A DNA stretch of 64,000 nt from Deinandra increscens subsp. villosa (taxonomy: Eukaryota; Streptophyta; Magnoliopsida; Asterales; Asteraceae). Made by a program: the position numbers and the translations under genes. The first letter of the stretch is position 1; every line of letters begins with the position of its first letter. The notes beneath the pieces were generated by a model that worked only from the letters and a program-made list of their open reading frames with translations, had not been told where the DNA came from and searched no databases. Where the stretch lies: the NCBI GenBank assembly GCA_039602395.1, contig JBCNJP010000006.1, positions 9,598,952 through 9,662,951 of the forward strand, read 5' to 3'. Shown here piece by piece: positions 1 to 11,205 of the stretch.

Positions 1-1674
1 TGGCTTTTCTGGAGAAGTAGTACATCCGATGGGAGAGATAACTCTCCCAGTGATCTTTGTGACGATAAACTCTTCCGAGAAGAAATGATGACTTTTATTG
101 TAGTTGCAACTCCTTCTCCTCACAATGTCATTATTGGTCGCCCTGGGCTTAAAGTTGTGAGTGCTATAGTCTCAATAGCACATGGACTAGTTTGATTCCC
201 AACTCCAAAGGGAATCGCAACTGTTAAAACAGATGCAGATCCACATGTAGCCTTGGTTGAAAAACCACTGACACCAGAAGAAGGCTTAAAGGATATAAAA
301 AATGACACTTTAGAGAAAAATAAATGGATCATAAATGAGAAGTTTCCGGATCAAACAATCAAAATTTGATCACAGCTACAAGGAGAAACAAGGAGGAAGT
401 TGTTTCAACTATTAATAAACAATGTAGATATCTTCGCATGGGAACCGTCGGATATGACGGGGATCCCTAGACATTTCGCTGAACATAAACTTAACGTTTA
501 TCCAGGCGTAAAGCCTATTCAGCAGAAGCGAAGAATTTATGATCAAATTCGAAACAACGTTGTTAAAGAGGAAGTGGATAAGCTCGTGGACGCTGGGATC
601 CTTCGAGAAGTACTTTATCAAACATGGGTTGCAAACCCTGTTTTGGTCCTAAAACCTGATAACTCTTGGCGGATGTGCATTGATTTCAAAGATCTTAATA
701 AAGCATGTCCAAAGGATTGTTATCCACTTCCGGAAATTGACCTAAAAGTTGATTCTTTAGCGGGATATCGATGGAAGTGTTTCCTCGATGCATATAAAGG
801 ATACCATCAGATCTTTATGGCTGAAGGAGATGAAGATAAGACCGCTTTTATTACAAATGAAGGCTTATTCTGTTACTAAAAATGCCGTTTGGATTGAAAA
901 ACGCTGGTGCAACTTATCAGCGTCTCATGGATAAGACCTTTCAATCGCAAGTGGGCAGGAACCTTGAAGCCTATGTGGATGACGTGGTCATTAAAATTTG
1001 TCATGAAGAAGACATGATTAAAGATATTGAAGAGACCTTTAAGAACTTGCGGGGTATCAATATGAAATTAAATCCCAAGAAATGTTCATTTGCGATGGAG
1101 GAAGGAAAGTTCTTAGGAGTCCTAGTCAATAAAGAGGGGATCCAGGCACATCCGAGGAAGGTCAAAGCGGTCATGGAAATGGAACCGCCTAAAACCCTTA
1201 AAGATATACAAACTCTAAATGGGCGTTTGGTGGCTTTGCATCGATTTTTATCAAAAGCAGCTGAAAGAGCCACACCATTTATGAGAGTTTTGAAAGAAAG
1301 TTCAAAAGGAAGTTTTGAGTGGACCCCTGAGGCCAATCAAGCATTTGAAGAGTGAAGACGGATCTAGCTACACTTCCGACTCTAACCGCACCGAAAGTCG
1401 GTGAAGAATTGATAATGTATTTGGCAGTAACTGATAATGCAGTAAGCGTTGTGCTACTGGTTGAAAGGGAAGACAAAAAACTTCCAATTTACTACATAAG
1501 CAAAATGCTAAAAGACTACGAGACCAGATACCCTATGATCGAAAAAGTTGTCCTAGCGCTTGTGCAAGCCACAAGAAGACTTCGGCGTTATTTTCAAGCT
1601 CATACTATGAATGTTCTCACTTCATATCCTATTCAAGGGATCTTCAGAAAACCGGAAATGTCTGGGAAATTGAT
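1..1674 (+). pseudogene. pol: Element A pol, part 1: protease end, RT, RNase H start
   Basis: The end of an aspartic protease (about 1-250; the conserved IIGRPGL flap-side motif is visible) is followed by RT (about 400-1270) and the start of RNase H (1352-1674). RT carries the substrate-side MCIDFKDLNKACPKDCYPLP block and the catalytic YVDD at about 972-983. The frame is broken. CGA to TGA falls at about 196 and GGA to TGA at about 368, both judged against copy D. TAA falls at 878-880 after the tyrosine codon. One base is lost near 1352 (GAGTGAAG against GAGTTGAAG in D), shifting into the RNase H frame. The text stops at 1674, where the LTR of B begins. Function is inferred from motifs; no active product is expected. 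Confidence 0.88.
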
Positions 1675-1694
1675 TGATGAAGTAAACGATGCTC

Positions 1695-1715
1695 CGGATG
1701 TGTGATACACATCCG
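1695..1715. repeat. Perfect 9-bp inverted repeat in the B/G LTR
   Basis: CGGATGTGT, three bases (GAT), then ACACATCCG. The same palindrome occurs in the 3' LTR (about 11226-11246) and in the G LTR (about 58928-58948). It lies about 20 bp from the LTR start, in U3, so it could be a dimeric protein-binding site; that is inference. Confidence 0.7.
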
Positions 1716-1825
1716 ATCGCTTATTTCCAAGTCCTTCGCATAAGATGTTTGTCGGAAGTGTTTGTGCAGGAAACAGATACATGCGACTCCTGCAGATGCA
1801 AGGCTGGAAGATGGTTCTCGGAGCC

Positions 1826-1833
1826 TATAAATA
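1826..1833 (+). promoter_or_regulatory. TATA box of the B 5' LTR promoter
   Basis: TATAAATA, about 150 bp into the LTR and ahead of the leader. It is conserved in the G LTR near 59059. In the 3' LTR of B (about 11357) the first T is an A, so only the 5' copy keeps the consensus. Confidence 0.7.
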
Positions 1834-2013
1834 GTTGAAAGTTAGAATAGTTTGGGGACACTTGTACTTTATGTATTACACATGCAATTGTACTTTCTCT
1901 CTCTCTATGAATCAATGAAATCTTACTTTCTTCTCTAATCACTTAATACCTTTCTATTATTCTCGAACCTGAAATGGCGGCAAATTATCTCCGGTGATTA
2001 CTTGCTTTTTCAG

Positions 2014-2031
2014 TGGCGCCATCCGATAATT
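2014..2031 (+). other. Primer binding site of element B
   Basis: TGGCGCC followed by ATCCGATAAT, beginning one base after the LTR end. TGGCGCC is the usual 5' part of Tat primer binding sites, pairing with a tRNA 3' CCA end. I cannot name the tRNA. G has the same site from 59247. Confidence 0.75.
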
Positions 2032-2045
2032 GACACGACTTAAGA

Positions 2046-3679
2046 ATGATGGAATCGTCTAGTGATTTGGAGAAATCATTGATCAATTCTTCGTCAGGAG
2101 GTAAGAACGTCGAAGGAAATTCGTTTAGAAATGAAATGTTGACAGATTTGTCTTTTACTCCAAAAACGAAGCAGTCAGCAACATTGCAAGCTGAGAAGAA
2201 TGTCATCGTACCAAATTCGAGGTTATTTTCGGAACCTGGATCATCTGGTAAGAAAACGCAGGAGGACGATGGTGCAGGTACCGGCTCGTCAAAACGTTTT
2301 GTTCTAGTCAATAAAAGTGATAGAAATAGAGATTCGCATGCGACAAAATACGATGATTTGGATGAGTTGGATGTTGAATTCTTATTACGAAACAAGGAAT
2401 TATTGTTACAGTTGACGAAGAGACAGTTACGAGAAGATTTGCAGAAGATAGAAGAGGATACAGTACGGAAATATGGAGAGCGAAAAAGTGTGGAATTAGT
2501 GAAAGAGTGGGATGATCAACTACATCAAAAGGAGTATATGCATGAGGAAGATGATCTTATACGAACACTGGATAAACACAATGTTAACAAGTTTGCTACG
2601 GTGAAAGGTACATATTTTTCGATAAACTAATTTCTCAACATAATGATATGAACGATTAAATACGATTATAATTTTGTCACGTTTCATCGTAAAGCCATTT
2701 ATTATAAATAAATGTTTTGTCGAAGTAGTATACATATTTAACTTTATACATCTTATATTACAAGTTTTTATATTTGTGAAAAAATATATGATAAACAGAT
2801 GTAGTGGTACCGTACATCCCTCAATCAATGAAGTCACATTCGAAGTTTTCATTATGGATCTCTGAAGCGGTTTTTCCAAAAAAATTAAAATTACCTTCGG
2901 TTTTGAGGAAATATGGAGGTTTGACTGATCCGGATGACCATATTTTTGAGTTTTACTCTGCGGCTCGTTTAGAGCAATGGTCTGAGGAGATATGGTGTCA
3001 CATGTTTGTCCAAACTTTCACGGGGATAACTAGGGTTTGGTTTGATTCCTTACGAGCAGGAGAAGTGGATAGTTTTGAGGACTTGAAAAATAAGTTTTTG
3101 CGTCAGTTTAATCAACAAAAAAGATGTATGAAAGATCCGACGGAAGTGCACAATATTCGAAGGAAGGATAATGAATCAATAGAAGATTTCATTACAAGGT
3201 TTAACAAAGAGAGTATGGGAGTTGAGGGCGCTGGTGATCAATTGCGGATATCTGGCTTTTGTCATGGGGTAAAGTGCGCCCAACTTGTGGAAAAGTTACA
3301 TGAAGATTTACCAAGGTCAATGGATGTGTTAATGGATAAGGCAAGAGCATTTGTCATGGGTAAAAACGCATGTGCTTATTTAAGCAATGTTAATGGTGGA
3401 TCTGGACAAATGCGACAGAATTCTATGGTCACTGGGCGTACAAATGGAGGACCAGTAAGGGCAATGGGTCATTTTTCACAAAATAAATGGGCAAAAGGTT
3501 TCCATTCAAGAGGAAAGAATTTTGGGGGATCCTCGGGATATGCGCATGGGGATTATAAGGGAGCAAAGTTGGTAGAGCTGATTAAAACCCCCACGCAGAT
3601 TTTGGCAACAGAAAAAGTAGATTTACCCGCACCACCAAAGATGCGAAATGCACCCACAAGAAATTTGGATAAGTATTGA
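2046..3679 (+). CDS. gag: Element B gag (two exons: 2046-2607 and 2799-3679)
   Basis: Gag forms the particle and binds element RNA in the cytoplasm. Exon 1 (ATG 2046; 187 codons plus one base) is a Ser/Lys-rich leader with a charged helical end. Exon 2 contains the plant retrotransposon gag core (PF03732-like: an FDSL block, a KFLRQFNQQKR block, then GDQLRISGFCHGVK) and a Gly/Arg-rich basic tail. Joining 2607 to 2799 keeps the frame through a GAT codon; the intron has GT-AG ends and stop codons. The frame ends at TGA (3677-3679) where G reads TGC, so this is a nonsense mutation and not the natural gag end. The knuckle-like Cys/His block just after it (about 3676-3720) is cut off. The splice is inferred from sequence only. 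Confidence 0.75.
2608..2798 (+). other. Predicted gag intron of element B
   Basis: 191 nt, beginning GTACAT after AAAG and ending TAAACAG. AT-rich with several stops. Removing it joins the leader ORF to gag in frame (phase 1). The same intron is at 59840-60029 in G, 190 nt, with identical borders. Confidence 0.7.
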
Positions 3680-5994
3680 GAGTATCATAAGGACAGAGGT
3701 CACACTACAGATACATGTTGGACGTTAAAAAAGGAAATTGATAAAGCGGTGAGATTAGGAAAGTTAGGACATTTGGTGAAGGTAATTAGAAACAATTTGC
3801 CAGGAGGGGATGCACCCGTGATCAATATGGTGCAATTACAGGGGTCGGATCAGTGTAGGAATGTCAGAGGAAGGAGTAATAAGCAAATAGATTGGAAGTA
3901 GCAGGAAATAACTTTTCCTCCTATACTGGAACAAATGGCAACAGAGGAGCCAGTAGTTGTGTCCGCAAGAATTGGGGGGTTCATGGTTAAGAGAATTCAT
4001 GTGGATTGTGGAAGTGCAACAGAAATTATGTACGAACAGTGTTTCCGACAGATGGGACCTACCACATGTGCGCAGTTGCGGTCAACAACGGTACCTTTAG
4101 TGGGATTTGCAGGTGAGGTAGTTAAACCAATTGGAGAAATAACTTTACCTATGGTTATTAGGAATGGTTTGCAGATGCGACAACTAGAAGTTACGTTTTT
4201 GGTAGTTTCGGCTTCATCAGTACATAATGTTATTTTGGGAAGACCAGTGTTGAAAAGATTAGGTGCCGTGATATCTGTGATGCATGGAATGATACGATTT
4301 CCAACACCAGGGGGAGTTGCTACTTTGTCAGCAGATCCGGGGTACATGTATGCAACGTGAATGTCCACACATGTTTAGATAAGGTGGATAAGGAGGAGAT
4401 AGGAAAAGAAAAGTGGGTGATCAACTCGAAGTTTCCAGATCAAAAGTTGCAGATAGGAACCGGTTTATCAGAAAAAGCTCGAGAAAGATTGTATGCTTTA
4501 TTAAAAAAGAATGTGGATGTATTTGCTTGGGAACCGTCGGATATGACGGGGGTTCCTAGAACGTTATCTGAGCCTAAGTTGGCCTTATATCCAGGAAGTA
4601 AACCTGTGCAGCAAAGACAAAGAGGAATGGATACCGAAAGAGCAAATGCTGTCAATGAGGAAGTGGCGAAATTAGTGGAAGCTGGAATTCTTAGAGAAAT
4701 ACAGTATACAGATTGGGTGTCAAATCCGGTGTTGGTAAAGAAACCGGATGGATCTTGGAGGATGTGTATCGATTTTAAGGATGTAAATAATGCATGTCCT
4801 AAGGACTGCTATCCACTTCCCGAAATTGATTTGAAAGTTGATTCAGTGGTTGGCTTTCGGTGGAAGTGTTTTTTAGATGCGTATAAGGGATATCATCAGA
4901 TCCAAATGGCGAAAGAGGATGAAGATAAAACTGCATTTATTACAAGAAAAGGTATGTTTTGTTATACCAAAATGCCTTTTGGTCTTAAAAATGCAGGTGC
5001 AACTTATCAACGCCTAATGGATTGGGCTTTTCAAAAACAAGTGGGTAAAAATTTGGAAGCTTATGTGGATGATATAGTTATTAAAAGTAGAAGTGAAGAT
5101 GACATGTTCAAAGATATAGAAGAAACATTTGCGAAGCTTAAAGAAATAAATATGCGTTTGAATCCTAAAAAGTGCTCTTTTGGCATGAGTACTGAAAAAT
5201 TCTTAGGAATGATAGTAAATGATGAAGGTATTAAAGCTTGTCCAGAAAAAGTGGATGCGATACTTCAAATGGGATCTCCAGCTACTGTTAAGGATGTGCA
5301 AATTTTGAATGGAAGGCTTGTGGCATTACAAAGATTTGTATCAAAGGCAGCAGAGCGATCGTTACCGTTTATGCAAGTGTTAAAGTCAAGTATTGGAAAA
5401 TCAGATTTTTGTTGGACCGTGGAAGCAGAAGATGCATTCAAACAGTTAAAAGAGTTTTTGATAACCCTTCCCACATTAACTGCACCAATTGTGGGAGAGA
5501 TTTTGCAAATGTATTTGGCGGTGTCGGAGGGTGCTGTTAGCTCCGTTTTGGTTGCTGAAAGAGGGCAGAAGCAGATGCCAATTTATTATGTAAGCAAGGT
5601 CTTGAAGGATTATGAGATGCGATATTCGCTCATGGAAAAACTAGTATATGCGCTCGTTTTGTCAGCCAGGCGTTTGCGGCGTTATTTTCAGGTGCATACG
5701 ATAGAAATTTTGACAACATCCTCTATAAATTAAGTGTTAAGAAGACCTGAGGTGTCTGGGAAAATGGTAAAGTGGGCTGTTGAATTGGGGCAATATGATA
5801 TCCAGTTTAAACCTCGCACAGCAATAAAGGGACAGGTGGTAGCGGATTTTCTTGCGGAAATGCCTGTTGGAAATAATAAAGCGCATATGACTAAAACCAA
5901 TTCAAACATATCCGAGAATGCATCTAAGGAAGTTTGGAAGTTGTTTACAAGTTGTTTACAAACGGGTCCTCAGGAGAAAATGGTGCAGGGGCAG
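3680..5994 (+). pseudogene. pol: Element B pol: protease, RT, RNase H, start of archaeal-type RNase H
   Basis: Protease lies at about 3902-4360, with active-site text VDCGSATEIMY where D reads LDTGS. RT and RNase H lie at 4357-5733 and contain KPDGSWRMCIDFKDVN, MPFGLKNAGATYQRLMD and catalytic YVDD (about 5063). The RNase H connection reads IYYVSKVLKDYE, and the RNase H end is at 5734-5900 (QYDIQFKPRTAIKGQVVADF). Breaks: TGA 3677-3679; TAG 3899-3901 where G has TAT; loss of one base near 4340 (protease to RT frame change); TAA 5731-5733 where G has CAA. Apart from these the RT is complete, so the damage is recent. The archaeal-type RNase H begins near 5935, where a short local duplication of TTGTTTACAA disturbs the frame, and reaches its first intron at 5995. 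Confidence 0.88.
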
Positions 5995-6086
5995 GTTTGT
6001 TGTTTTCTTTTTAATTCCCTATTTAAGAATTTGTTAGTATAAATTTCTTATTTTATAGACATGAGCATATCCTATGTATTTAACAG
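5995..6086 (+). other. Predicted intron 1 in B archaeal-type RNase H
   Basis: GTTTGT to TTTAACAG, 92 nt, directly after a GCAG exon end. Splicing restores the expected AGLLLISPEGDE text. The position is identical to 63594-63679 in G, 11731-11813 in A and 46945-47027 in D. Confidence 0.75.
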
Positions 6087-6540
6087 GGTTGCTATTAATT
6101 AGTCCGGAGGGGGATGAGTTGACATATGCTCTCAAATTCGATTTTAATGTATCTAATAATGAGGCAGAGTATGAGGCTTTATTGGCAGGTTAATAGCTCA
6201 TACATCGAAGCTGTATTTTTGATTTAAATATTAAGTAACATAAGAAGAATATGTCAGAAGGGGGTGTTGGGTAAGCTAAATCTTTGTGTCACCTTTGTGT
6301 TGAGTTTACAGGTTTGCGACTGGCAAAAAGGATGGGTGCTGCTGATGTGAAATCGCATGTTGACTCCCTATTGGTAGCTAATCATATCAAAGGAGATTAT
6401 GAAGCCAAAAGTACTGTTATGGCTCTCTATTTGGCTCAGGTCAAAGATCTAATGAATTCTTTTGCAAGTTGCGAGGTGGAATATGTTTCAAGAGGGAAGA
6501 ACAAGAAAGCGGATGTGTTAAGTAAGTTAGCATCTACTTC
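6087..6540 (+). pseudogene. Element B archaeal-type RNase H, exons 2 and 3
   Basis: Tat elements carry a second RNase H of archaeal type between the retroviral RNase H and integrase; it removes RNA from the RNA:DNA hybrid. Exon 2 (6087-6188) reads LLLISPEGDELTYALKFDF and NNEAEYEALLAG, including the conserved Glu of the NEAEYEAL motif. Exon 3 (from 6312) reads LRLAKRMGA, then VDSLLVANHIKGDYEAK (the conserved Asp-Ser block), and continues to KKADVLSKLAS (catalytic Asp). The frame is open across both predicted junctions. The starting exon has TDGS altered (TNGP), so the first catalytic Asp may be lost. Broken overall because the flanking pol is broken. Confidence 0.75.
6189..6311 (+). other. Predicted intron 2 in B archaeal-type RNase H
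   Basis: GTTAATAG to TTTACAG, 123 nt, with stops in its frame (TAA at its fourth base). It joins LLAG to LRLAK in phase 1. It is the same site as 63782-63904 (G, 123 nt), 11916-12132 (A, 217 nt) and 46626-46842 (D, 217 nt). Confidence 0.75.
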
Positions 6541-7496
6541 GTTTCAACATTTGGCTAAAGAAATAAGAGTGGAAGTGTTAGAAGAGCCGTCGGTCTTAAA
6601 TCAACAAGTAGGAGAGGTATCTGTTATGATGGGAGAATGGTTGTGGCCTATTTGGAAGTACTTGAGCGAGGGATGTTTACCTAAAGATAGAGAAGATGCG
6701 CGAAAGGTTAAGGTTAACTCATTAAAATATCAGTTGCAAAATGGTATCTTATATAGAAAGACATATCTGGGACCATTGTTACGATGTTTAACAATGGAAG
6801 AAGCAAAAAGAGTTGTTCGGGAGGTACATGGAGGTATCTGTGGTAATCATATGGGACCTCGCATGGTTGTAAACAAGTTGGTAATTTTGGGATATTATTG
6901 GCCCGGGATGCATAAGTTAGTCACTGAAGAACTAAGAAAATGTGACAGTTGCCAGCGGCATGCTCCGGTTAGTTTGAAGGCAAAGCATAATTAAGTACCT
7001 GTTACTTCTGCATGGCCTTTTCAAAAAATGGGGAATAGATATAGTGGGGCCATTTCTGGAAGCTGCGGGACGGGTCAAATTCCTTATTGTCGCAGTAGAT
7101 TACTTTACGAATTGGACAGAAGCAAAGGCGGTGGCAAGCATAACAGGACAACATGTTAAAAAGTTTGTGTGGGAGTACATTGTATGCCGATTTGGGTTAC
7201 CATTACACATTGTATCAGATAACGGCAAGCAATTTGCTGATGATCCATTCCGAGGATGGTGTGAAGAGTTGGGCATAATACAGGTTTTTGCATCAGTTGC
7301 TTATCCGCAAGCTAACGGACAGGTTAAGCGTATTAATCAAAGTTTGATAGAAGGAATTAAAGCTCGTTTAGATAAGGCAGGTGGGGGCTGGGTTTTTGCA
7401 TCAGTTGCATCAGTTGCTTATCTACTTGAAGATGGAAATGGTAATGTGTTGTCCCGCCCCTGGAATGGAGTGCATTTGAAGAAGTATTATCTGTAA
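6541..7496 (+). pseudogene. Element B integrase (broken)
   Basis: Integrase inserts the cDNA into the chromosome. The zinc-binding HHCC module is present at about 6829-6965 (H of EVHGG, H of GNHMG, then CDSCQRH). A TAA at 6992-6994 and an extra A in the A run at about 7023-7028 break the frame before the catalytic core. The core (7044-7370) keeps the first Asp (VAVDYFTNW) and second Asp (SDNGKQF), but the third catalytic residue, Glu in PQANGQVERANRS of F, is Lys here (QVKRINQS). After KAGGGWV the C-terminal region (about 100 residues in F) is replaced by a short repeated FASVASVAY stretch leading straight to the last WNGVHLKKYYL block. This protein could not work. Confidence 0.88.
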
Positions 7497-8190
7497 ATGG
7501 ATATGTTCCATTCTTTTAGTAAAACTTCCTGTAAAAATTGGATATGTTCCATTTTTTAGAATAAAATTCTTTTGGTTGCCATGTGCGATAACCATTTTTC
7601 TGAAAAAAGAAAATCTAGACATACGTATGCGATAAAACTCAATCCACAGGGTTGAAGTATGGTTGGCCACCATGCATCTTAAAATAGATTCGGTTCAATA
7701 GAACCAAGGAAATTGATCAATATATGCATCTTTTAGGATGCGATCTATGGGGTCATAAGAGGTAGTTATGCACTATCCACACTTCCGAACAAAAGTAAAA
7801 AATCGGAGGTAGTCCATATGACTAAAGAAAAATAACTATGAGTTATCAATTAATGAGACTTAGAAGATGTGCATGTTTACAATTAAAAACTTAAGGTGAT
7901 GGCATGGACGCATGTGATCATTTAGGTTGATAATGTAAATCATACACATGTAACTAAGCAAAGTAAAAATCATACTTATAACAAAGTTATAGTAAAATCA
8001 TAATAAACCATTCAAAATCACACATCATCATCCATCATAAAGCATTCATAAGATGCACAAAAATAAACTGTTTTCAAACAAAAGAAGCCCTACACATAAC
8101 GGGCACAAAAGAAGCAAGTCCGCTCGCAGGCGGAGCAAAAGTGATATTGTTTTTAGGAAAGTTGATTAAAGGAAAAGATTTACTTGAAAG
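7497..8190. other. Convergent spacer of element B
   Basis: About 690 bp of AT-rich non-coding DNA between the integrase stop and the antisense gene. A fragment of the GGACGCATGTGATCA type at about 7905-7922 recalls a conserved block in the same spacer of A (about 14540) and D (about 44225). Both transcripts would end here. I see no gene. Confidence 0.6.
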
Positions 8191-8193
8191 TCT

Positions 8194-10766
8194 TCAGATG
8201 CGGGGAATGCTGGCAGGAGGAAGGTCAGCTGTGAGGATCTTCTTAATCTCCTCCAAGGTGGCATCTTGTAAATCTTTACAAGCTTCAACAAAAGGAAAAG
8301 ACAACTTTTGGAAGTTGGTAGTAGCATCATTCAGTTTTTTGGGCGCTTCAGCATCGAATCCTCTGCAAGATGCAGCCGTCACCGTTGGGTCTGTAGATGC
8401 AAAGAAAACCCCTGCACGCATACCCTCATTAAAGCCACAAGCATTCATGGCGTTAAGGGCATCAGTAATAGCTGATTTCAAATGTGGACCTTTCAGAACT
8501 TTGTCAACCGCTGCAGGGATACCTTCGCTGACTAACCACTTCCTTTCCATCAGCAAATTCTTCTTTTCCTCTTCCAACACATGCTTCTCCGCATCAAAGG
8601 TGGATTTGACAGTATCAGACTTTGATTCAATAGGTAATTTGGAAAAAGTATGGTAAGAGTTATTTTTAATAGAAATACATGAGCAAATATGCATAAAAAG
8701 CTAGGTGATACCTGAAAACCTCTCTTGAAGGCGGAGTTGCAGGGCTTCCAATTGCTCATCTTTTTCCTTTAGACTTTGCATGCATTCGAAAAACTGGTTT
8801 TGTTTTTGCTTTTCTAAGCTTTCCACCAGGTTTATCGAACTGTTCAAGGATTTTTCCACATCCGACAATCTGGAAGAGATGGCAGTGTTTGAATGAGTTA
8901 GCTCCTGATTCTCTTTTTGAAGCATTTGGTTTCTCTCTTGCAAATCAGACTTCGCAACAGCAGCCAGTTTAGCATTCAGTGTTTGTAATTGAAACTCGGC
9001 TTTTATCCAGCGATTATACAGTTCCGGAATGAGAGTGTTGTTTGCTGCATATGTTGACACAATCTTCGATGCAAATTCTGGAGTAGACATTTCCTCAGAT
9101 CTTCTCACGTCGCCTGGACCAACAACCTTCAGGAAAAAAACTTTTTCACAAACAGGATCCACCACACTGTCGCGGTTGGTAATGTTCCGGGTGGGAATAA
9201 ACAACTCATCCAAACCTACAGGAGATTTCTTGCGAGTGCCCATAAGCTTTGCTTCATTGCGACTCCACATCGCATCAGAAAAGGTAGGATGAGTGAAAGA
9301 TGGTAAAACGCTTGATGACCCACTGTTGTAAAGTTGCATAGCAAGTGGGGTTGATGAAACAACCGGTGAAGGCACCACAGCTTGAGTAAAAGAGGGTGGT
9401 AACTCACATCCAGGGGTAGAAACAGTGGGTGATGGGTTACTTACGAGATCAATAGTCTGACAAGGGGATCGGATAAAATCGTCAAAGGAAGTGCTCACAA
9501 GATGTGCCAAGCTGGGGGGAGACATAACCGGTAAACTATCACCATCGGATGAAGGAGAGGGAGTCCTTTGATGCATTTCACCGCCAAGGTGTTCGGAAAG
9601 TGTTTCCACAGTAGTATTAAATTTGGCTTTGGATCTGGTAACGGGTGACTTACGGGTTCTTTTGAGAGTTGGCTCATCCCCGTCCTTGTCTTCCTCAGCA
9701 GCGTTTTTGTTTGGTCTGGCACATTTCTTTTTTCTCCTTTGAGCCACAGGGGACGGATGATGCTGTCCTTCTGGTTGCAAAATGGTTGGTTCAGAAATCT
9801 TGGAAGGGTCAACAGTTTTCTCAATAGCAACCTCGGAAGTATTCACAAGTGGTGCATCCGTAGTAACAGGAGATGGTCCAGATGAAGGGGCAGTGGATGA
9901 AGAGGCTTCCTTACTAACTTCGGTTTTGCTAAATTGCAGTTAGCTAAAATCCTTTACCATCAACGCATCTGATAGATCCATGGCTGCACAAGAGAAACAA
10001 AATTTGTTGGTAAGTTACAATAAGGACGAAAATGTATCAAGAAGTATCATAAAGGAAACGCACTTTCTTTCCCGCATAAGATAACGGGACGCATCCTAGG
10101 GAAAAACCAGTTTCTACTGATTTTAGCAAGAACCAGCATCTCTTCCGGGATGCGGCGAATAGGGTGCACAAAGTTACTAATAAGATCATATGTCGCCTTA
10201 TGAACATCGGCTTCTTCAGGAACGACATCGTGAACAGTTAGGCGAATATCACGCCATACCATTGAAGCCGGGAGACAGGAGTCATCAAGGTAAAAAAATT
10301 GATTCTTCCACTGGCGATTTGTGGGGGGCTTCCTAGTGTACAAAGGGTTAATATTTCTGCGCTTCTCAAAGGTGTACCAGTCACCAGACATGGTAAGACG
10401 GTAAAAAGCTCTGAATTGAATCAGTTGCGGTTCTAGACCAAGGGCTCTACAAGAAAGTTCAAAGTGACTCAAGATTCCTAAAGCAGGAGGGTTACATTGT
10501 GAGAAATGGATTTCAAAATAGGCTAAAGCTTCAAGAAGAAAAGGGGTAAAAGGAATTCGGTAGTTATACACACTGATAGAGTCAAGGTAAACACCAAATT
10601 TCTTTTCAGGAAACGGATAGATTGGTTTCCCTGGTGTTGCAAGTACAGGATTTAGGTTTACGGGAATTCTAAACTCTCTCACGAAATCATCCAAATCATT
10701 TTGGGTGATTATAGGATATGAAAGCGAAAGATTGTGTTTCGATGGCACTTTCTGGGTGGTTGCCAT
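8194..10766 (-). pseudogene. Antisense Tat gene of element B (PF04195-like protein)
   Basis: Encoded opposite to pol. Exon 1 (ATG 10764-10766, down to about 10047) gives about 235 residues with the block order shared by A, D and F: SKHNLS start, YPFPEKKFGVYLDS, YRIPFTPFLLEAL, LSHFELSCRALG, then FRAFYRLTMSGDWYTFEKRR. This resembles the plant 'putative gypsy type transposon' family (PF04195). Exon 2 (9983 to about 8712) is Ser/Pro-rich with a basic patch (RRKKKCARPNK), then a Gln/Glu/Leu-rich coiled coil. Exon 3 (about 8660-8194) is a helical C-terminus with the AMNACGFNEGMRAG block. The acceptor at 9984-9986 is clear; the exon 1 donor and the last junction are not. A TAG near 9942 interrupts exon 2. 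Molecular role unknown. Confidence 0.75.
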
Positions 10767-10913
10767 AACAGAGTATTGATAACAAAGTGAAAAAGCAAGA
10801 AAAAAGAGGTTGGAAACGCTGACCTTAACACTTTGCTCTGTGAAGGAAATGCAGGGAGAAAATGGCGGAAAGTGTTTAGGTTTATGGTAAAAAATTTTAG
10901 TGAAAGGAGAGGG

Positions 10914-10926
10914 TCTATATATAAGG
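10914..10926 (-). promoter_or_regulatory. TATA-like box upstream of B antisense gene
   Basis: On the - strand CCTTATATATAGA, about 150 bp before the ATG at 10766. Equivalent boxes sit 140 bp upstream in A, D and F, so the spacing is conserved while the surrounding sequence has diverged. Confidence 0.6.
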
Positions 10927-11195
10927 AATAAAAGCAGTTTTGCAGGGCGATTTTTACGGAGGGCAATTTGGGAAAGTTAAATTTCAAACATTTTAAAAAG
11001 ATTGCTTTTTCATAATCATGATTGCGACAGGTAACTGCTTTGGGGCGGAAGACTCGACGCGTGGCATTGAAAGGACGTCAAGGTTATAATTACAATTTCG
11101 CGTGACAGTTTAAACCAATGCAAATGTCGGATATGTAAAAAACCGTTGGTATTCAAAAATAAGTCTATTAACTTCATTTTATTTACTTAATAGAC

Positions 11196-11205
11196 TTGGG
11201 GGACT
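11196..11205 (+). other. Polypurine tract of element B
   Basis: TTGGGGGACT immediately before the TGATGAAG start of the 3' LTR. Primer for plus-strand DNA synthesis. F has the matching tract (TAGGGGGACT on the - strand) at 53570-53580. Confidence 0.85.

Larger units (their letters stand above)
1675..2012 (+). repeat. 5' LTR of element B
   Basis: 338 bp, starting TGATGAAG and ending TTTTTCA one base before the primer binding site. The G LTR (58908-59245) has exactly the same length and nearly the same sequence, which fixes both ends. It contains a TATA box (1826-1833), a CT run near 1899-1910, and a hairpin near the left end. Confidence 0.9.

Noticed and set aside
1001..1336. Antisense ORF opposite RT (and similar ones at 47561-47899, 62483-62911)
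   Set aside because: Shadow of the conserved RT frame. No start context or domain, and it changes freely between copies.
3935..4360. Separate protease gene in B
   Set aside because: It is the protease domain of one gag-pol frame, isolated only by the TAG at 3899 and a one-base loss near 4340.
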